Below are positions 33,206 to 43,885 of a DNA stretch of 64,000 nucleotides, one piece after another. Origin of the DNA: Malachius bipustulatus. Lineage: Eukaryota; Arthropoda; Insecta; Coleoptera; Melyridae. The notes under the pieces were generated by a model that worked only from the letters and a program-made list of their open reading frames with translations, made no database searches and was not told the DNA's origin. Where the stretch lies: assembly GCA_910589415.1 (NCBI GenBank), contig OU342630.1, positions 26,073,867 through 26,137,866 of the forward strand, in the 5' to 3' direction. How positions within the stretch are numbered: position 1 is the first letter of the stretch; each line of letters begins with the position of its first letter. The position numbers and the translations under genes are program-made.

Positions 33206-34003
33206 ACATTCTAACTTGGGGCGATAGAAACCAAGTCCAATTTAATGCAGGAAAAACCCAAGCGGCCATCTTCTCCAAAAAGACCAACGTTTTGGGGCCA
33301 GATATGATGATGGCGGGACACTCTCTTACCCCAGCGTCATCTCTTCGTTTACTTGGAGTGAGCCTTGGAGCGAACATGTCTTGGCATGATCATGTTGCAG
33401 GTCTGGCGAAGAGTGCTTCTCAAAAACTTGGAACACTCTTCCGCACGAAGAAATTTTATACACCACAACAGCTTCTCCTCTTATACAAGGCTCAAATCCG
33501 ACCATCCTTGGAGTACTGCTCACATATTTGGAGCTCAGCTCCTAAACATACGCTGAGACTACTCGACTCTATTCAGAAAAGAGCCATCCGTTTGATTGGG
33601 GACCCAGATTTGACAAAAAATTTAGACACTCTCGAACATCGAAGAAGAGTAGCTGACCGCTGAGTCTGTTTTACAGATATTTTAATGGAAGGTGTTCAAA
33701 AGACGTGGCCCGCTTGATCCCACCAAGAACAAGACCGGGCAGAAATACACGCCGAGCCGCAGACGCTCATCCGTATCAGGTTCAGTTCGTTACACCTCGT
33801 ACCACCCTATTTCAGACTTCTTTTATGTATAGAACCGCATCACTTTGGAATAGTATTCCAAAGGGCGTGTTTCCCGAAGTATACAACCTACAGAGATTCA
33901 AGGCCAACGTGAATCGATATCTCCGCTCATGCACCGCTCCTAGAGCGTCATAGGGATTTCCCTGCAGTGCATGTGCATTTTCAATAAAAAAAAACAAAAA
34001 ACA
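33206..34003 (+). pseudogene. 3' part of the split non-LTR retrotransposon
   Basis: The RT/thumb frame of the LINE resumes with TWGDRNQVQFNAGKTQ, LRLLGVSLG and the conserved YKAQIRPSLEYCSHIWSSAP (33485-33545). It ends at a frameshift near 33655, which puts TGA at 33661. The remaining C-terminal part is in another frame (about 33662-33953: SLWNSIPKGVFPEVYNLQRF). A 3'UTR with AATAAA and an A-rich tail ends near 34003. With the 23896 shift this makes at least two breaks besides the LTR insertion, so the copy is dead. Confidence 0.88.
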
Positions 34004-35297
34004 AATCTGATTATTCCATCTTCCTCACAACTATCCTCTTAAAAAAAAACAAATTAAACTGTAGATATGATTTCCAAAGTACCTTGCCTCAGACTATACA
34101 GCTTGCTGTAGTTGCTATTATACTAACACTACAGGGTGATTCAATAGTGACCTTACATAGACCAATGGTGATAAGCGGACTTCAAGACGGGTCGAAAACC
34201 CCAAAAGAAAAATATTTTTGTGATTGGTTACGAAGTTGCAGGGTGTTTTATGTCTCAAGTACAAAACTTTGATAGGCGATATTTATGAAACGGTTTAAGA
34301 TTTTTTGTCGAAATTTACCAAGGATGTTGCATTCCGGAAACTTATCAAACCTCCTTCTGAGTTAATCAAAAATCCAGGACCGGACTTGAAAATTTTTGCC
34401 TCCATGGTCTTTTTGAAAAAGTTAATTTTCTGACGATGCTTCTGAAAAACTGTCATCGAATTTGAAAAGCTAAGAAAAAACTCTATTAAAATCATTCCTC
34501 AATTTGAACGGTACACCCAAACCGTATCGAAAAAAAAATGTCAAGGTAAAACTTCTCAATAGACTATCGTTTTCGAGCTGACATATTTTACTTACAGTGG
34601 GTATTATAAAGGCTCATTCAGGTAACGGGAAGATTTCTGTGCTCGTTTTTGAAGCTAGTATCGACGTCAAAAAACTGTTATCAACATTTTTGTAGTCCCT
34701 TTCATGCCAAGAATGACTAAATTGCTATTTTTTCCACCTACGGTCAATACCTTTCCTAAAAACGGCCCCAGAAATGTGCTAGTTAACTTAATGAGTCTTT
34801 ATAATACTGGCTGTTAATGTTCGTCTGAATTCCTTCAAATTAATTTTTTGACTTGTTTCTGTGGGAAAAATATTTGACAGAAGGCCAAGATTTATTACTG
34901 GGAAATCGGGTGTTGACTTTCCAGGCTTTCTGATTTTAACGAGTAGGTAAGTAAATCCTAAGTCGTGGAAATTCCTATGGGGCAATAGACAAAATTATGA
35001 GAATATTTTCATGTAGGTACATTTTATGTAAGCTAATGTACTTTTCGTATCCAATTAAAACTCCATGTATTGGGGAGGGTAAACATCTGCACATGTGATA
35101 TATTTAGCTGTGTTAAGACTTACAAAACAGATTTAGATTTTTTTATTGAGCTCTTCAGTTTTAATTTGCACAATTATTTTTACTTTGTTCTTATTTTGTT
35201 GCGTTGTTCTGCCATATTGTATGTAGGTAATTAATTTTCTCTTTTATACAAGCTATGTCATACTCCAAGTTTGATAATAGTAATAAATATTTTTCAG
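34004..35297. other. Unassigned end of the large cyclase intron
   Basis: One unpaired CAGGGTGATTCAATAGTG end lies at 34132. No inverted partner, exon or protein fragment is apparent. The last bases form the acceptor TTTTTCAG at 35297. Confidence 0.4.
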
Positions 35298-35430
35298 AAG
35301 AGTACATATCACCGCAGCAACTCTTCTTCAGTTAGGGGATAATTTTGAAGTCGAGCCGGGACTTGGAGCTACACGGGAAAGTTACTTAGCTGATCACAAA
35401 GTGGAAACTTACTTAATAGTACCGCCTAAG
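35298..35430 (+). CDS. Ac76E: Adenylyl cyclase (Ac76E-like), end of C1a
   Basis: A 133-bp exon. The first base completes the Gly codon from 11411-11412, then [20 protein letters not shown] and [20 protein letters not shown]. It closes the C1a catalytic domain: the RVHIT strand, the E.EPG loop and the ETYLIV terminal strand. [15 protein letters not shown] is the wording I associate with Ac76E-class cyclases. It ends in phase 0 before GTATGC. It lies 2.1 kb right of the retrotransposon 3' end, and the frame is untouched. Confidence 0.93.
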
Positions 35431-35533
35431 GTATGCCAGTTAATGTTTTAGTTATAACTTTTTTTATTAACCAATTATTATTTAAATGAAATAATTGGAT
35501 ACCTAATGATCAACATAGTTATTTGTATACTTA

Positions 35534-35645
35534 GGCTGCGAAATCATACTTTAACGTACCGACAGAGGAAGACTGCAGCCGAGGCCGCTTGCGGCCGAGG
35601 AAATGACAACCTCAGGACGTTAAAGAATGACGCGGCCGCAGTGTA
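35534..35645. repeat. GC-rich palindromic element in a cyclase intron
   Basis: CTGCG...CTTTAACGT near 35536 and ACGTTAAAG...CGCAG ending about 35642 are inverted partners. The core GCCGAGGCCGCTTGCGGCCGAGG, broken by a 4-base loop, forms its own hairpin. The design matches the palindrome at 5577-5692. Confidence 0.5.
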
Positions 35646-36164
35646 CACAAAATTTTTGTGCAATTGTAGAGAATCTTTAATATTAATTGTTGATAAAATA
35701 TTAATAGTTATTTGTCTGTGACGGAACAAAAGTTTTACCATTTTTCCCCTTTTGCAGGTACAAAAATGCCACTTTATATAAACTCCTTTTTACCGTGGAA
35801 AATAGTAAATTAGCAGCGATATAGACGCATAAATACAGCTACTATTATAAACGCATAAATATCATAAATTTATTTCCATACGTCGAAGTAATATTAAACT
35901 ATTCCCTGGTCTCTATTTTAACTCCTAGCGTCCTAAGCCATCGGCTGACAAATTATGTCTTAAAAGGGATTTAACTATCAACAGGTCACAGTTCTGCGTT
36001 AGTCTGTGAACACCTTTATTCGCCTGAAGATTCGGCTCATATTACGAGAACCCTTTATTGAACTGATTTTATGCCTTTCCTTTCATCAATTTAATTCTAA
36101 GCTTTTATACCAAATTATTATATCTTTTTGTGTATGAAATTGAGTGCCATATTCTATGTTACAG

Positions 36165-36383
36165 AAAGCTGAGAACGAAGTTCAAAATGATAACGTAAAA
36201 CGTGGTAGCAACGTATCATCACGAAATAACAGCATTACGGCGGAGTTATTTGCAACCCCGGGCGGCCACCCTTCTAGAACTCGACATTCCACTAAGATGA
36301 CAAAGTACGTAGAGTGTTGGGGCGCCGACAAGCCCTTCGCAAATATTGCAGACTCAACGCTGGCAAAGAACATCGAACTTACG
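36165..36383 (+). CDS. Ac76E: Adenylyl cyclase (Ac76E-like), C1b exon with MTKYVECWGADKPFANI
   Basis: A 219-bp, phase-0 exon (73 codons) between acceptor ACAG at 36164 and donor GTAAGT at 36384. The first 45 residues are polar and low-complexity, typical of the variable C1b linker. They are followed by KMTKYVECWGADKPFANI, a motif conserved in the ADCY2/4/7 and Ac76E group. C1b carries regulatory contacts in this class. It is the strongest basis for the subtype call. The linker is much shorter than I remember in Drosophila Ac76E. Confidence 0.92.
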
Positions 36384-37584
36384 GTAAGTTTCTTGTCGCT
36401 CTTAAAATGTATAAGAGAGAAAAACTTTATTGAATAAAGTCGACTGCCCATTTAACTTGGGTTGCATTAATACACAGCATATCGATCAATATATTAATGT
36501 TTGAAACGTAATTATTTATCACATATTGGTTTCGTTGTTAATTAAATTTATTGTAGCATTCCTATGAAATGATACTTCTTCAGATTAATATTCGAAATTG
36601 TGTAACAGTTCCTAATCTTCACGTAATGTTAGATAATTATCATATAGTTATGCATAAAAAAAGTTGTTAAATACAGTGTGCTAGAGGCATATATGGTATT
36701 CCCTCATTTTTCGTCTATAGGTAGGTACTTATTTAATATCTCGCATATACTAGATAAGAGGCACTTTTTGACAGATAAGTGAATTTTTTCCTACTTTCAA
36801 TTTTCCCGAAGTCACACAAACGGAAATCACACATTTGGGTACCAAATTTGAAAAAATAGCGACATGTGTAACCTTTTTTTCTTTATCTTGAGCTGTTTTG
36901 AGAAAAAAAGCTACTTTCACGGTATCTAAGTCATAAAAAAAATTGGATCGCGCTATGGTAAAGCCCAAGTGTCAAAAGTTTTCAAGTAGCTTCAAGGGCC
37001 TCTGACGTAACCTAACGACTGCTGTGAAGCATTTACATACTCCATTTTTAAGCTATATCTGTATAAATTCTTAGCCTTAGCTCTATTTTTATTGAATTTT
37101 CTGAAACAATATGCAAAAATGCAATAATATATGGTGCGGCGTCCCATATGAAAACAAAAATTAATATCACTTCCGGAAATACTGCGGAGGTATAAAAAAA
37201 TATTTTTGTAAAGTCTTAAAATATGAGCGATACCAAATTTCCAAACGATATACCCATCAAAGAAATCTAAAAAAAAAATACCTCTGTGACACACTGTCTG
37301 GTCTTATGTCATTGTATAAATAGATAACCTACATGAACAGAAACATCTTTAAATCTGAACAAAGTATTATTTAACATTTCTCTCTAAAATATATAGGAAA
37401 ACCAACAATTGCAATTTTAGAATTCCCGCATTGATATCCCTATGCTGCGTTTGCCAATGCACCAATGAACCACTCGGTATAGTACCTGCTCTAACGATGG
37501 AATTTTTTTCTTCTGAAATGAAATGCAAAATTAAAATCTTATTCTATTACATCTAATTAATATTACTATTCTGTTTTTTTACAG
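36384..37584. other. Cyclase intron, possible decayed element
   Basis: CAGTGTGCTAGAGGCATAT at 36676 and the complement of ACCTCTGTGACACACTG near 37300 may be the worn ends of a 620-bp element. Nothing else is recognisable. Confidence 0.3.
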
Positions 37585-37646
37585 AGCTTAGCGATGATAG
37601 AAACTAACCTGCTGCCAGAGAGAAATAGCTTATGGGAATGCACTAG
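37585..37646 (+). CDS. Ac76E: Adenylyl cyclase (Ac76E-like), 62-bp exon
   Basis: A small exon reading SLAMIETNLLPERNSLWECT plus two bases, between TTTTTTTACAG and GTGAGT. A SIAMIESNLLP-like motif follows the ADKPFANI motif in related cyclases. The frame continues into 42005 across a 4.4-kb intron. Confidence 0.88.
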
Positions 37647-38490
37647 GTGAGTGAAAATATTAAAATTTTTATTCTTTGATTAAATAATTACAACAAACTA
37701 ACTACCTTGCTCTGGCTAAAATCACTTTTTCGATGCCAAAATGCAGAGAAAAACTGATTTCAATAACTTTGGAGCCCTCTATTTATTTTTTTTTTGGCTC
37801 GTGACATAAATATCATTTTGAAGCTCCACGTTTTTATTCTTACACTTTTTCACTACTCTTTAATCGAGAAAAATCAATTGTTACGACGCTTTTCAAGAGT
37901 GCGATTTTCCATTGGAGGTTTTGAGAAACCAATTTGGTATGGTATTTTTTGGACTCCAGGAGGAACATATCAATAATACCTATCTTCCATGCCAATAATT
38001 CCAATCTATTTTTTTTCCGACAATTTGACTGTACTAACCAATGAGTAGACCACGGAGTTGGGTGGCTGGTTAGAAAAGTTTGAAAAGAGAAAATCAGTAG
38101 AATAAAAAAAAAAAGTTTGTTCCACCACTTGGTTCTATAAACGGTTTGCAACTGCACCTTTTTTAGTTGTAATTCGGAAGGTGCCTATGTGCAGATTAGT
38201 AAATTGTTAATCAGAAAGCGTTAAATGTAATTCAGATTAAGGGGTTGGAATTCAGAAAGTGTAATTTGTCATTCAGAAACTAAGGCAACTTTTATTCACG
38301 TTATTATTTTATGTGACAAAAAAATTTCAGAAGTTTTGAAAAAATTATTTCGAATTGTGTTTTTTACTAATTTATTGTGAAACAATTCAACAAATAAAAT
38401 TTGGGTTGCACAACACACCACACTTCACCATCTTCAGCTTTGAAGTTCTTTAACGAAATTTTCATTCATCAGAAAGCTGAATTTCAAGTC

Positions 38491-38560
38491 GGCTACTTAC
38501 TACGCGGTACTTGCCAAGTACTTGTAAATACTTGCCAAGTACCGCGTAGTAAGTACCCGG
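38491..38560. repeat. Strong hairpin with TACTTGCCAAGTAC motif
   Basis: CTACTTACTACGCGGTACTTG and its complement form an arm pair of about 23 bp around a loop that itself repeats CTTGCCAAGTA. It lies in the intron between 37646 and 42005. Confidence 0.55.
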
Positions 38561-38639
38561 CTTCATATTGTGAAATGCTCATTCAACTATAATGAGACAT
38601 TCATCGTCCGCAACTAAAGAGCACATCAAATGGCACGTA

Positions 38640-39540
38640 CAGCGTGTTCCAGATTGGTAATACAAAATATGTACCTATTGGGATCTTAGCTATACTGTAG
38701 AGGATTCAAGAACTTTTAAATAGAGAAGTTTTATAGAATTTTATAACTTACCAGAAACCGCTTGCAAAATGATCATAGTCATCTTAGATTTTCAGACATT
38801 TTGAAGAAACTGCGATGCTCCATTTTCTAAACAACCTATTTTTTGTAACTCTATTAAAAGTATTTTTAAAAGAAACAAAAACCTTTTTTAGTGAACTTTT
38901 CATGTAGAATTTGTACAATGATGGATGATGTTTTTAATTGGGCATTGAACGCTGATGTTTTAAAAAATTCTACTGTGCTGATGGATAATATAGGTTACGT
39001 TACAAAAAGTAGCGAAACACGTGTAACGTTTATATTATCTAACAGTATACAGTAGAATTTTTTAAACCATTAGTGTTTTATGAAACAAATTGAATAATAA
39101 TAAATTATTATATCAATTACAGCAATCCATTGAAACATCGATGTCTTTGTCTTCACCATACTAGAGTAAATGTGTCGTTCAGAAAGCATTATTGTTTTTC
39201 ATTAGTGTTTTATTTATCATCCATCAGTATGCAGAGATTCTACATATGAAACAAAATAAATCTTCCAAAGTAGTAAAAAACGAATACTGAAATCAAATTT
39301 TATTATGATTACGTTTAACTTAACCGTGGAAATTAAAACCAAATTAGATGAGCAGAGTCTACATGAAAAGTTACCTATTAAAGTTTTCTTTTTTTCCAAA
39401 ATAATCAGAAATAAAAAATTTATGAGGGTGTTTAGAAAATCTGTTTTACTTCAATATACGGCCAACTACGTCCAGTTTCTTCAAAATACTCGAAATCTAA
39501 GATAGCCATGACCTAAAATGATCTAAAATTACCAAAAGTG
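38640..39540. repeat. Worn inverted-repeat element with internal palindrome
   Basis: A left CAGCGTGTTCCAG-type end follows TA at 38639. Inverted partners include ACTTTTCATGTAGA near 38905 and TCTACATGAAAAGT near 39357, and an inner palindrome spans about 38960-39066. The surroundings carry several ATTCAGAAAG words. The right end is not clear. Confidence 0.4.
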
Positions 39541-40008
39541 ACCGTTTGACGAGCGGTTTCAGATAATTTATAACATTTTCTAAAACTTGCCCCCTTCAAG
39601 CATTCTCTTATCTCCTACAGCAGCCGAGATCCCAATCCAAATACATGCAATATCAATCTTTGGTATACAGTGTCATTACGGTATTTATCAGTTACTTCCT
39701 TGAATTTATTACTGCATAAAAAGAGCCACTAATTTAGTTTATGAATTGAAATTTACTAACCAGAATCAATTGAACGCTTTTTGATTTACAATTTACTAAT
39801 CTGAATTACAATAATTTATCTTTCTGAATTATAGCTGGAAAAGGTGCGTAGTAAAAACAGCCAGTCAGTGTAGTTTCACTTTTGATTTGTACTGTCATTG
39901 GATGAAAGTTCTTTGACTTGCTGTTTTTAGTGATTCTGAACCATTCAGAATCGTGTGTTGGAATAAACCCATTGTTAAGAAACAAATTGATACAAAATAA
40001 ATCATATA

Positions 40009-40770
40009 CAGGGTGATTCAAAATTCAGTGCAAATATTTTAAGGGCGTATTTACCAGCCAAAAATAAGAAAAAAATTTCATATAATCGTATGTCCTAACT
40101 TGCTTCGTTTTCTAGATATAGGGTGTAAAATTTTGAAAAAAAAATCCATTTTTTATTAATTACTCAAAAACCTTTCAGCTGATTTAAATAAAATTTGGTA
40201 GGTTTATTTGTCGTTATAAGAAACTTCCTTTGATGGGAATAACGTAAATTTATTAATTCCAGTGGCGTCTCAGGCGGCTACCTACTTGAAACTTATAGGT
40301 AAAATTATGGTACGCCACTGCTCTTTTGACAATTTATATATTTTTTAAGATTAAGCGGTCAATAAAGTAACTTTCTTGCCTCTTGAGCTTTACTCGTATC
40401 TAGCTTTGTTTCCAAGAAAAAAATCAAAATCTGTGCCAGGCCCTATTAAAACAAGTAATAAATTCACATCGATTATTGAGATTCATTCAATTTAATTCAG
40501 GTAGCCCCCTGAGACGCCACTGGAATTAATAAATTCATGTTATTCCCATCAATGGAAGGTCCTTATGACAACAAATAAGCCTATAAAATTTTATTTAAAT
40601 CGGCTGAGAGGTTTTTGAGAAATTGATAAAAATCGATTTTTTTTCAAAATTTTACCCCCTGTATCTAGAAAACAAAGCAAGTTAGGACATACGTTTATAT
40701 GAAAAAACTTCTTATTTTTGGCTGGTAAATACGCCCTTAAAATCTTTGCACTGAATTTTGAATCACCCTG
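40009..40770. mobile_element. 762-bp TA-flanked MITE
   Basis: Ends CAGGGTGATTCAAAATTCAG and complement with TA on both sides; the arms run about 260 bases (GTATGTCCTAACTTGC and complement; GAGACGCCACTGGAATTA). No coding capacity. It is a clean example of the CAGGGTG-end palindromic class in this window. Confidence 0.75.
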
Positions 40771-40799
40771 TATAAACTGTTTATATTACAGCTTCCGTG

Positions 40800-40937
40800 T
40801 ATTGAATAACAATAACGTTTTTTGAACGACACAACCAAACATTTCACTGGAATTAACCAGTGAAACATCGATGTTTCTGACTTAACCATACCTACCATTA
40901 GGGTTGTGTCGTCCAGGAAACTCATTGTTATCATTGT
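40800..40937. repeat. Small imperfect palindrome
   Basis: AATAACAATAACG...GACACAACC and GGTTGTGTCGTCC...TTGTTATCATT are inverted partners, with an inner AAACATTTCACTGG/CCAGTGAAACATCG pair. A related ATCGATGTCTTTG word occurs near 39140. Confidence 0.45.
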
Positions 40938-42004
40938 CTAGCGCTTGTTTAAAAAATTCTTATTGGCGGAGAGGAGAAGAGGGAACTAACTGAAATAATT
41001 TTCACATGGTCGGATATTTCACCGACATGTCGGACGCAGTAATTCCAAATTAATCCGAGGCAATACTACGCCAAGTTGAATTGTGAGTGAAGTTATCCAA
41101 TCCAAACACATGCTGCACAGAAATCGTATCTCTTTGGAAGGCCGATGGGAGGAATACTCCTTGACGTAGATTTGTAGATTATAGAGTTCGTGTCAATAGT
41201 TAATAATTTATTTTAAATGATGCAGATGTTTTTAAATTAGATACTTGGCAGTGATATTTTTTCTTAAAGTTGGATACCCTGATGGTCAGTCGATTAAAAC
41301 TACTTGTCCTCAAAAAAAATCAAACGATTTCCTCTTTGCTCATATGCCATTGAGATTTTTTTAGTACATAAAAGTCAAACAGACGGCTACAGAAAATGTC
41401 TCGTCATAAGATGGACAAACGAGAACAATATGAATGATAGTTGAGACTCTAATTAGGATGAAACGCATCGGTTGTCTGCGAAAATCCTGTCAAAACATTG
41501 GTTTTTCGAATTGTTAATTTGGTAAAAAATTGCAGGAACAATTTTTTAATGGTGAACAGAAAATGAAATCACCATGTTATAGGCGAGAGCGAACGAAATT
41601 AAACCTTATAAGGTTGCCTAACCCCATCTTGTCGCACACTTCGGCAGTCAGGCCTAAGGGGGTCGTTTTTCATCAGTAAAACTATATCGTCATCAGATGA
41701 ACGCATAAACGACGTGTCAAATTAAAAGTCTCGATATCCTCGAAGCATTGCGTCAAGGTTGCCAAACCTGCCGAAAAACATAGGTTGCCTGGGAAAAAGT
41801 GTCCCGGTGCGCGAGCCAGATATTCGCGGGGAGTACCAATACTACCAATTCCAAAAATTACATCAAATTTAACCGTGAGCATATCTCCACAAGGATTCTG
41901 CGGAGTCCTTTTCTACAGCCAACTCTAATTTAAAAACATCTGGAATAGAATATTATATTTGAGGTTTATAAATTAACGACCTTATCTTTGTTTTATTATC
42001 TTAG
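40938..42004. other. Unassigned cyclase intron
   Basis: About 1.07 kb with no recognised element. A GC-richer patch at 41600-41850 has no matching protein. It ends in the acceptor TTATCTTAG at 42004. Confidence 0.4.
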
Positions 42005-42172
42005 AGGCAGCTGGAACAATGAAGATCTATATCCTACAATACTTTGGTTTAAAAACAAAAAACAAGAAAACGACTATCGAACCCAACCAGATCCAGAGTT
42101 CCGTTTTTACATAGCTTTTGCCACACTCTTATTCTTATCAATATATGTGATGCAAATCTTTATCATTCCAAG
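42005..42172 (+). CDS. Ac76E: Adenylyl cyclase (Ac76E-like), start of second membrane cassette
   Basis: A 168-bp exon that completes an Arg codon, then GSWNNEDLYPTILWFKNKKQ, ENDYRTQPDPEFRFYIAF and a hydrophobic run ATLLFLSIYVMQIFIIP, the first transmembrane segment of cassette 2 (TM7). The donor GTAAGT starts at 42173. The frame is open and the exon ends mid-codon (AG). No further cyclase exon (remaining membrane segments, C2 catalytic domain) is visible up to 64000, so the next intron is longer than 21.8 kb or the gene is incomplete here. Confidence 0.88.
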
Positions 42173-42609
42173 GTAAGTATAATTTTATAATAACATAATT
42201 TTGAAAATTTTATTCAGCATGCTGTTCTTTGTTTGTTTGATTACCTACTTGAAAAATCAGAAATAAGTGATAAGAGACTCAGGAAAATAGAAAAAGAAAA
42301 CAATTCAAAAGTTTTAAAATACTTTTATTAAAAATAGAGAAATAACTAACTTAAAAACTTAATCGGAATTACGAAAGCAGAAGTCAATACTAAAGACTTG
42401 CGAGATAATTTACATTTGCCTCTCGTCTTGTTCATTCTAACCCAATAGATTGTTATTCAAAGTAACTTGATATAACTGTTTGTTTGCTGTATGGAGTTGC
42501 CAGCAAGTAGTTTCTAGAAAGATTCAAAGCTAAAGTATGATGCAATACTTCTAAGTATGAATAATATAATAATAAATGCAAGCTTGCTGAAAGTTTCCAT
42601 AAAGTACAT

Positions 42610-43145
42610 TGTTGTATCTCTTCTGGAGTCACGAACCAGATTTAGGATCGGGGTAGGCTTTTGCTGTCACCAGGGCACCTTTTTAGAGAAGGCTCCGTAA
42701 CTCTTAGGGGTTGCAGCGCGTGTGGCTGAACGGGTTGTGCTCTTCTACTTTAAGAGACAAAAACCAGTAATAATTACTAGCGGTTTATTGAATGACTACT
42801 ACACTGTCGTATTACATCTAACTGTACTTAACTGTACATACTTAGAATTGTAATAACTCAATGACTTTTGTAGTAATACATTAACTTCGGGTCCGGGTGT
42901 GCTACTTATATACCTCTCGTTTCTGAACGACGCAATATTAACAGTTTTCTGGATTTCTTCCAGAACCCCTTATGACATTGCGAATTCCTCCTTTAGGAAT
43001 TTGCGTCTTTATTAATTGGGAAACGTGACTTATTGCGGACTTTTTATAAACAATTAAAAATGCTTTTAAGAATTGCGCATTAGTAAATTAATATTCGTGA
43101 CTTATTAGAAATTAATGTAGGGGTTTGGAAACTGCGTATGCAACA
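42610..43145 (-). repeat. Solo LTR (536 bp) with ACAT duplication
   Basis: Read on the - strand it runs TGTTGCATACGCAG...GATACAACA, a TG...CA element with inverted TGTTG/CAACA tips. It is flanked by ACAT at 42606-42609 and 43146-43149. A - strand TATATAAG at 42912-42905 and AATAAA at 42789-42784 are spaced like U3 promoter and R polyadenylation signals. No internal region remains on either side, so it is the product of LTR-LTR recombination. The sequence differs from the 25593 LTR, so it is another family. Confidence 0.75.
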
Positions 43146-43149
43146 ACAT

Positions 43150-43885
43150 AATGTATTATAGTAGATATCTTCATTAAATAATAATATGTACCTACATAAC
43201 TTACTCTACATATACAAAGCTGGCGCCTTGGAATAAATCAATCCACAGTTTCAAGAATACCGAAGAGGTACCGTGAAACTTAAAGTAAAAAAAGACCCAT
43301 TGTTTATAAGGCAAAAGGTGTCAGGTGATCCCTGATTCGACACTACTGGATGCTTCGGTTATACCCAGACTTTTTACATTACCTACAGGTTATTAAATAG
43401 AAAAAATGTACACTAAAATTCGAATCATTGGCTCACTCTGTAGGAAGACATAATAAAAAAACTGTTTCCTGTTTCGTAAATTGACACTTAAACACCCTGT
43501 ATCTTTGTTTAAAAACATTATCGGAAAAAATTTATTTGAATTTTTTTAATATTTTTGACTTTTGTTGACAAGTCCTTCTATCTATGGCACTGAATTACCT
43601 TGTATATTTGGGCGATACTCAACAAAAAGAAGTTTACTGTAATTGATTGAAGTAACTTGAGGAAATTAATTAATAATAAATCGGAACTGTACTTCACTAG
43701 CTGAACTAAACTAAATTTTTACGGGACACCAATAGGTACAGGGACTGTATTGAAGACGGTATTTTCTTTCGTGGCAGCTTATCTTTCAGATTTTAATTTG
43801 CTTGATGATCTTGTTCTCCAGATATGCTTGTTAAATGTTGTTAAAAATTGCAAATAAATATTTTTAATTTTTATAAGTAGGCAGT
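43150..43885. other. Unassigned, with single CACCCTG end
   Basis: A lone CACCCTG-TA end at 43494-43500 has no partner. TGGCGCCTTGG near 43220 resembles a primer-binding site, but no LTR precedes it. Confidence 0.35.

Noticed and set aside
43490..43500. Complete CAGGGTG-type element at 43500
   Set aside because: Only one end is visible; no inverted partner could be found nearby.
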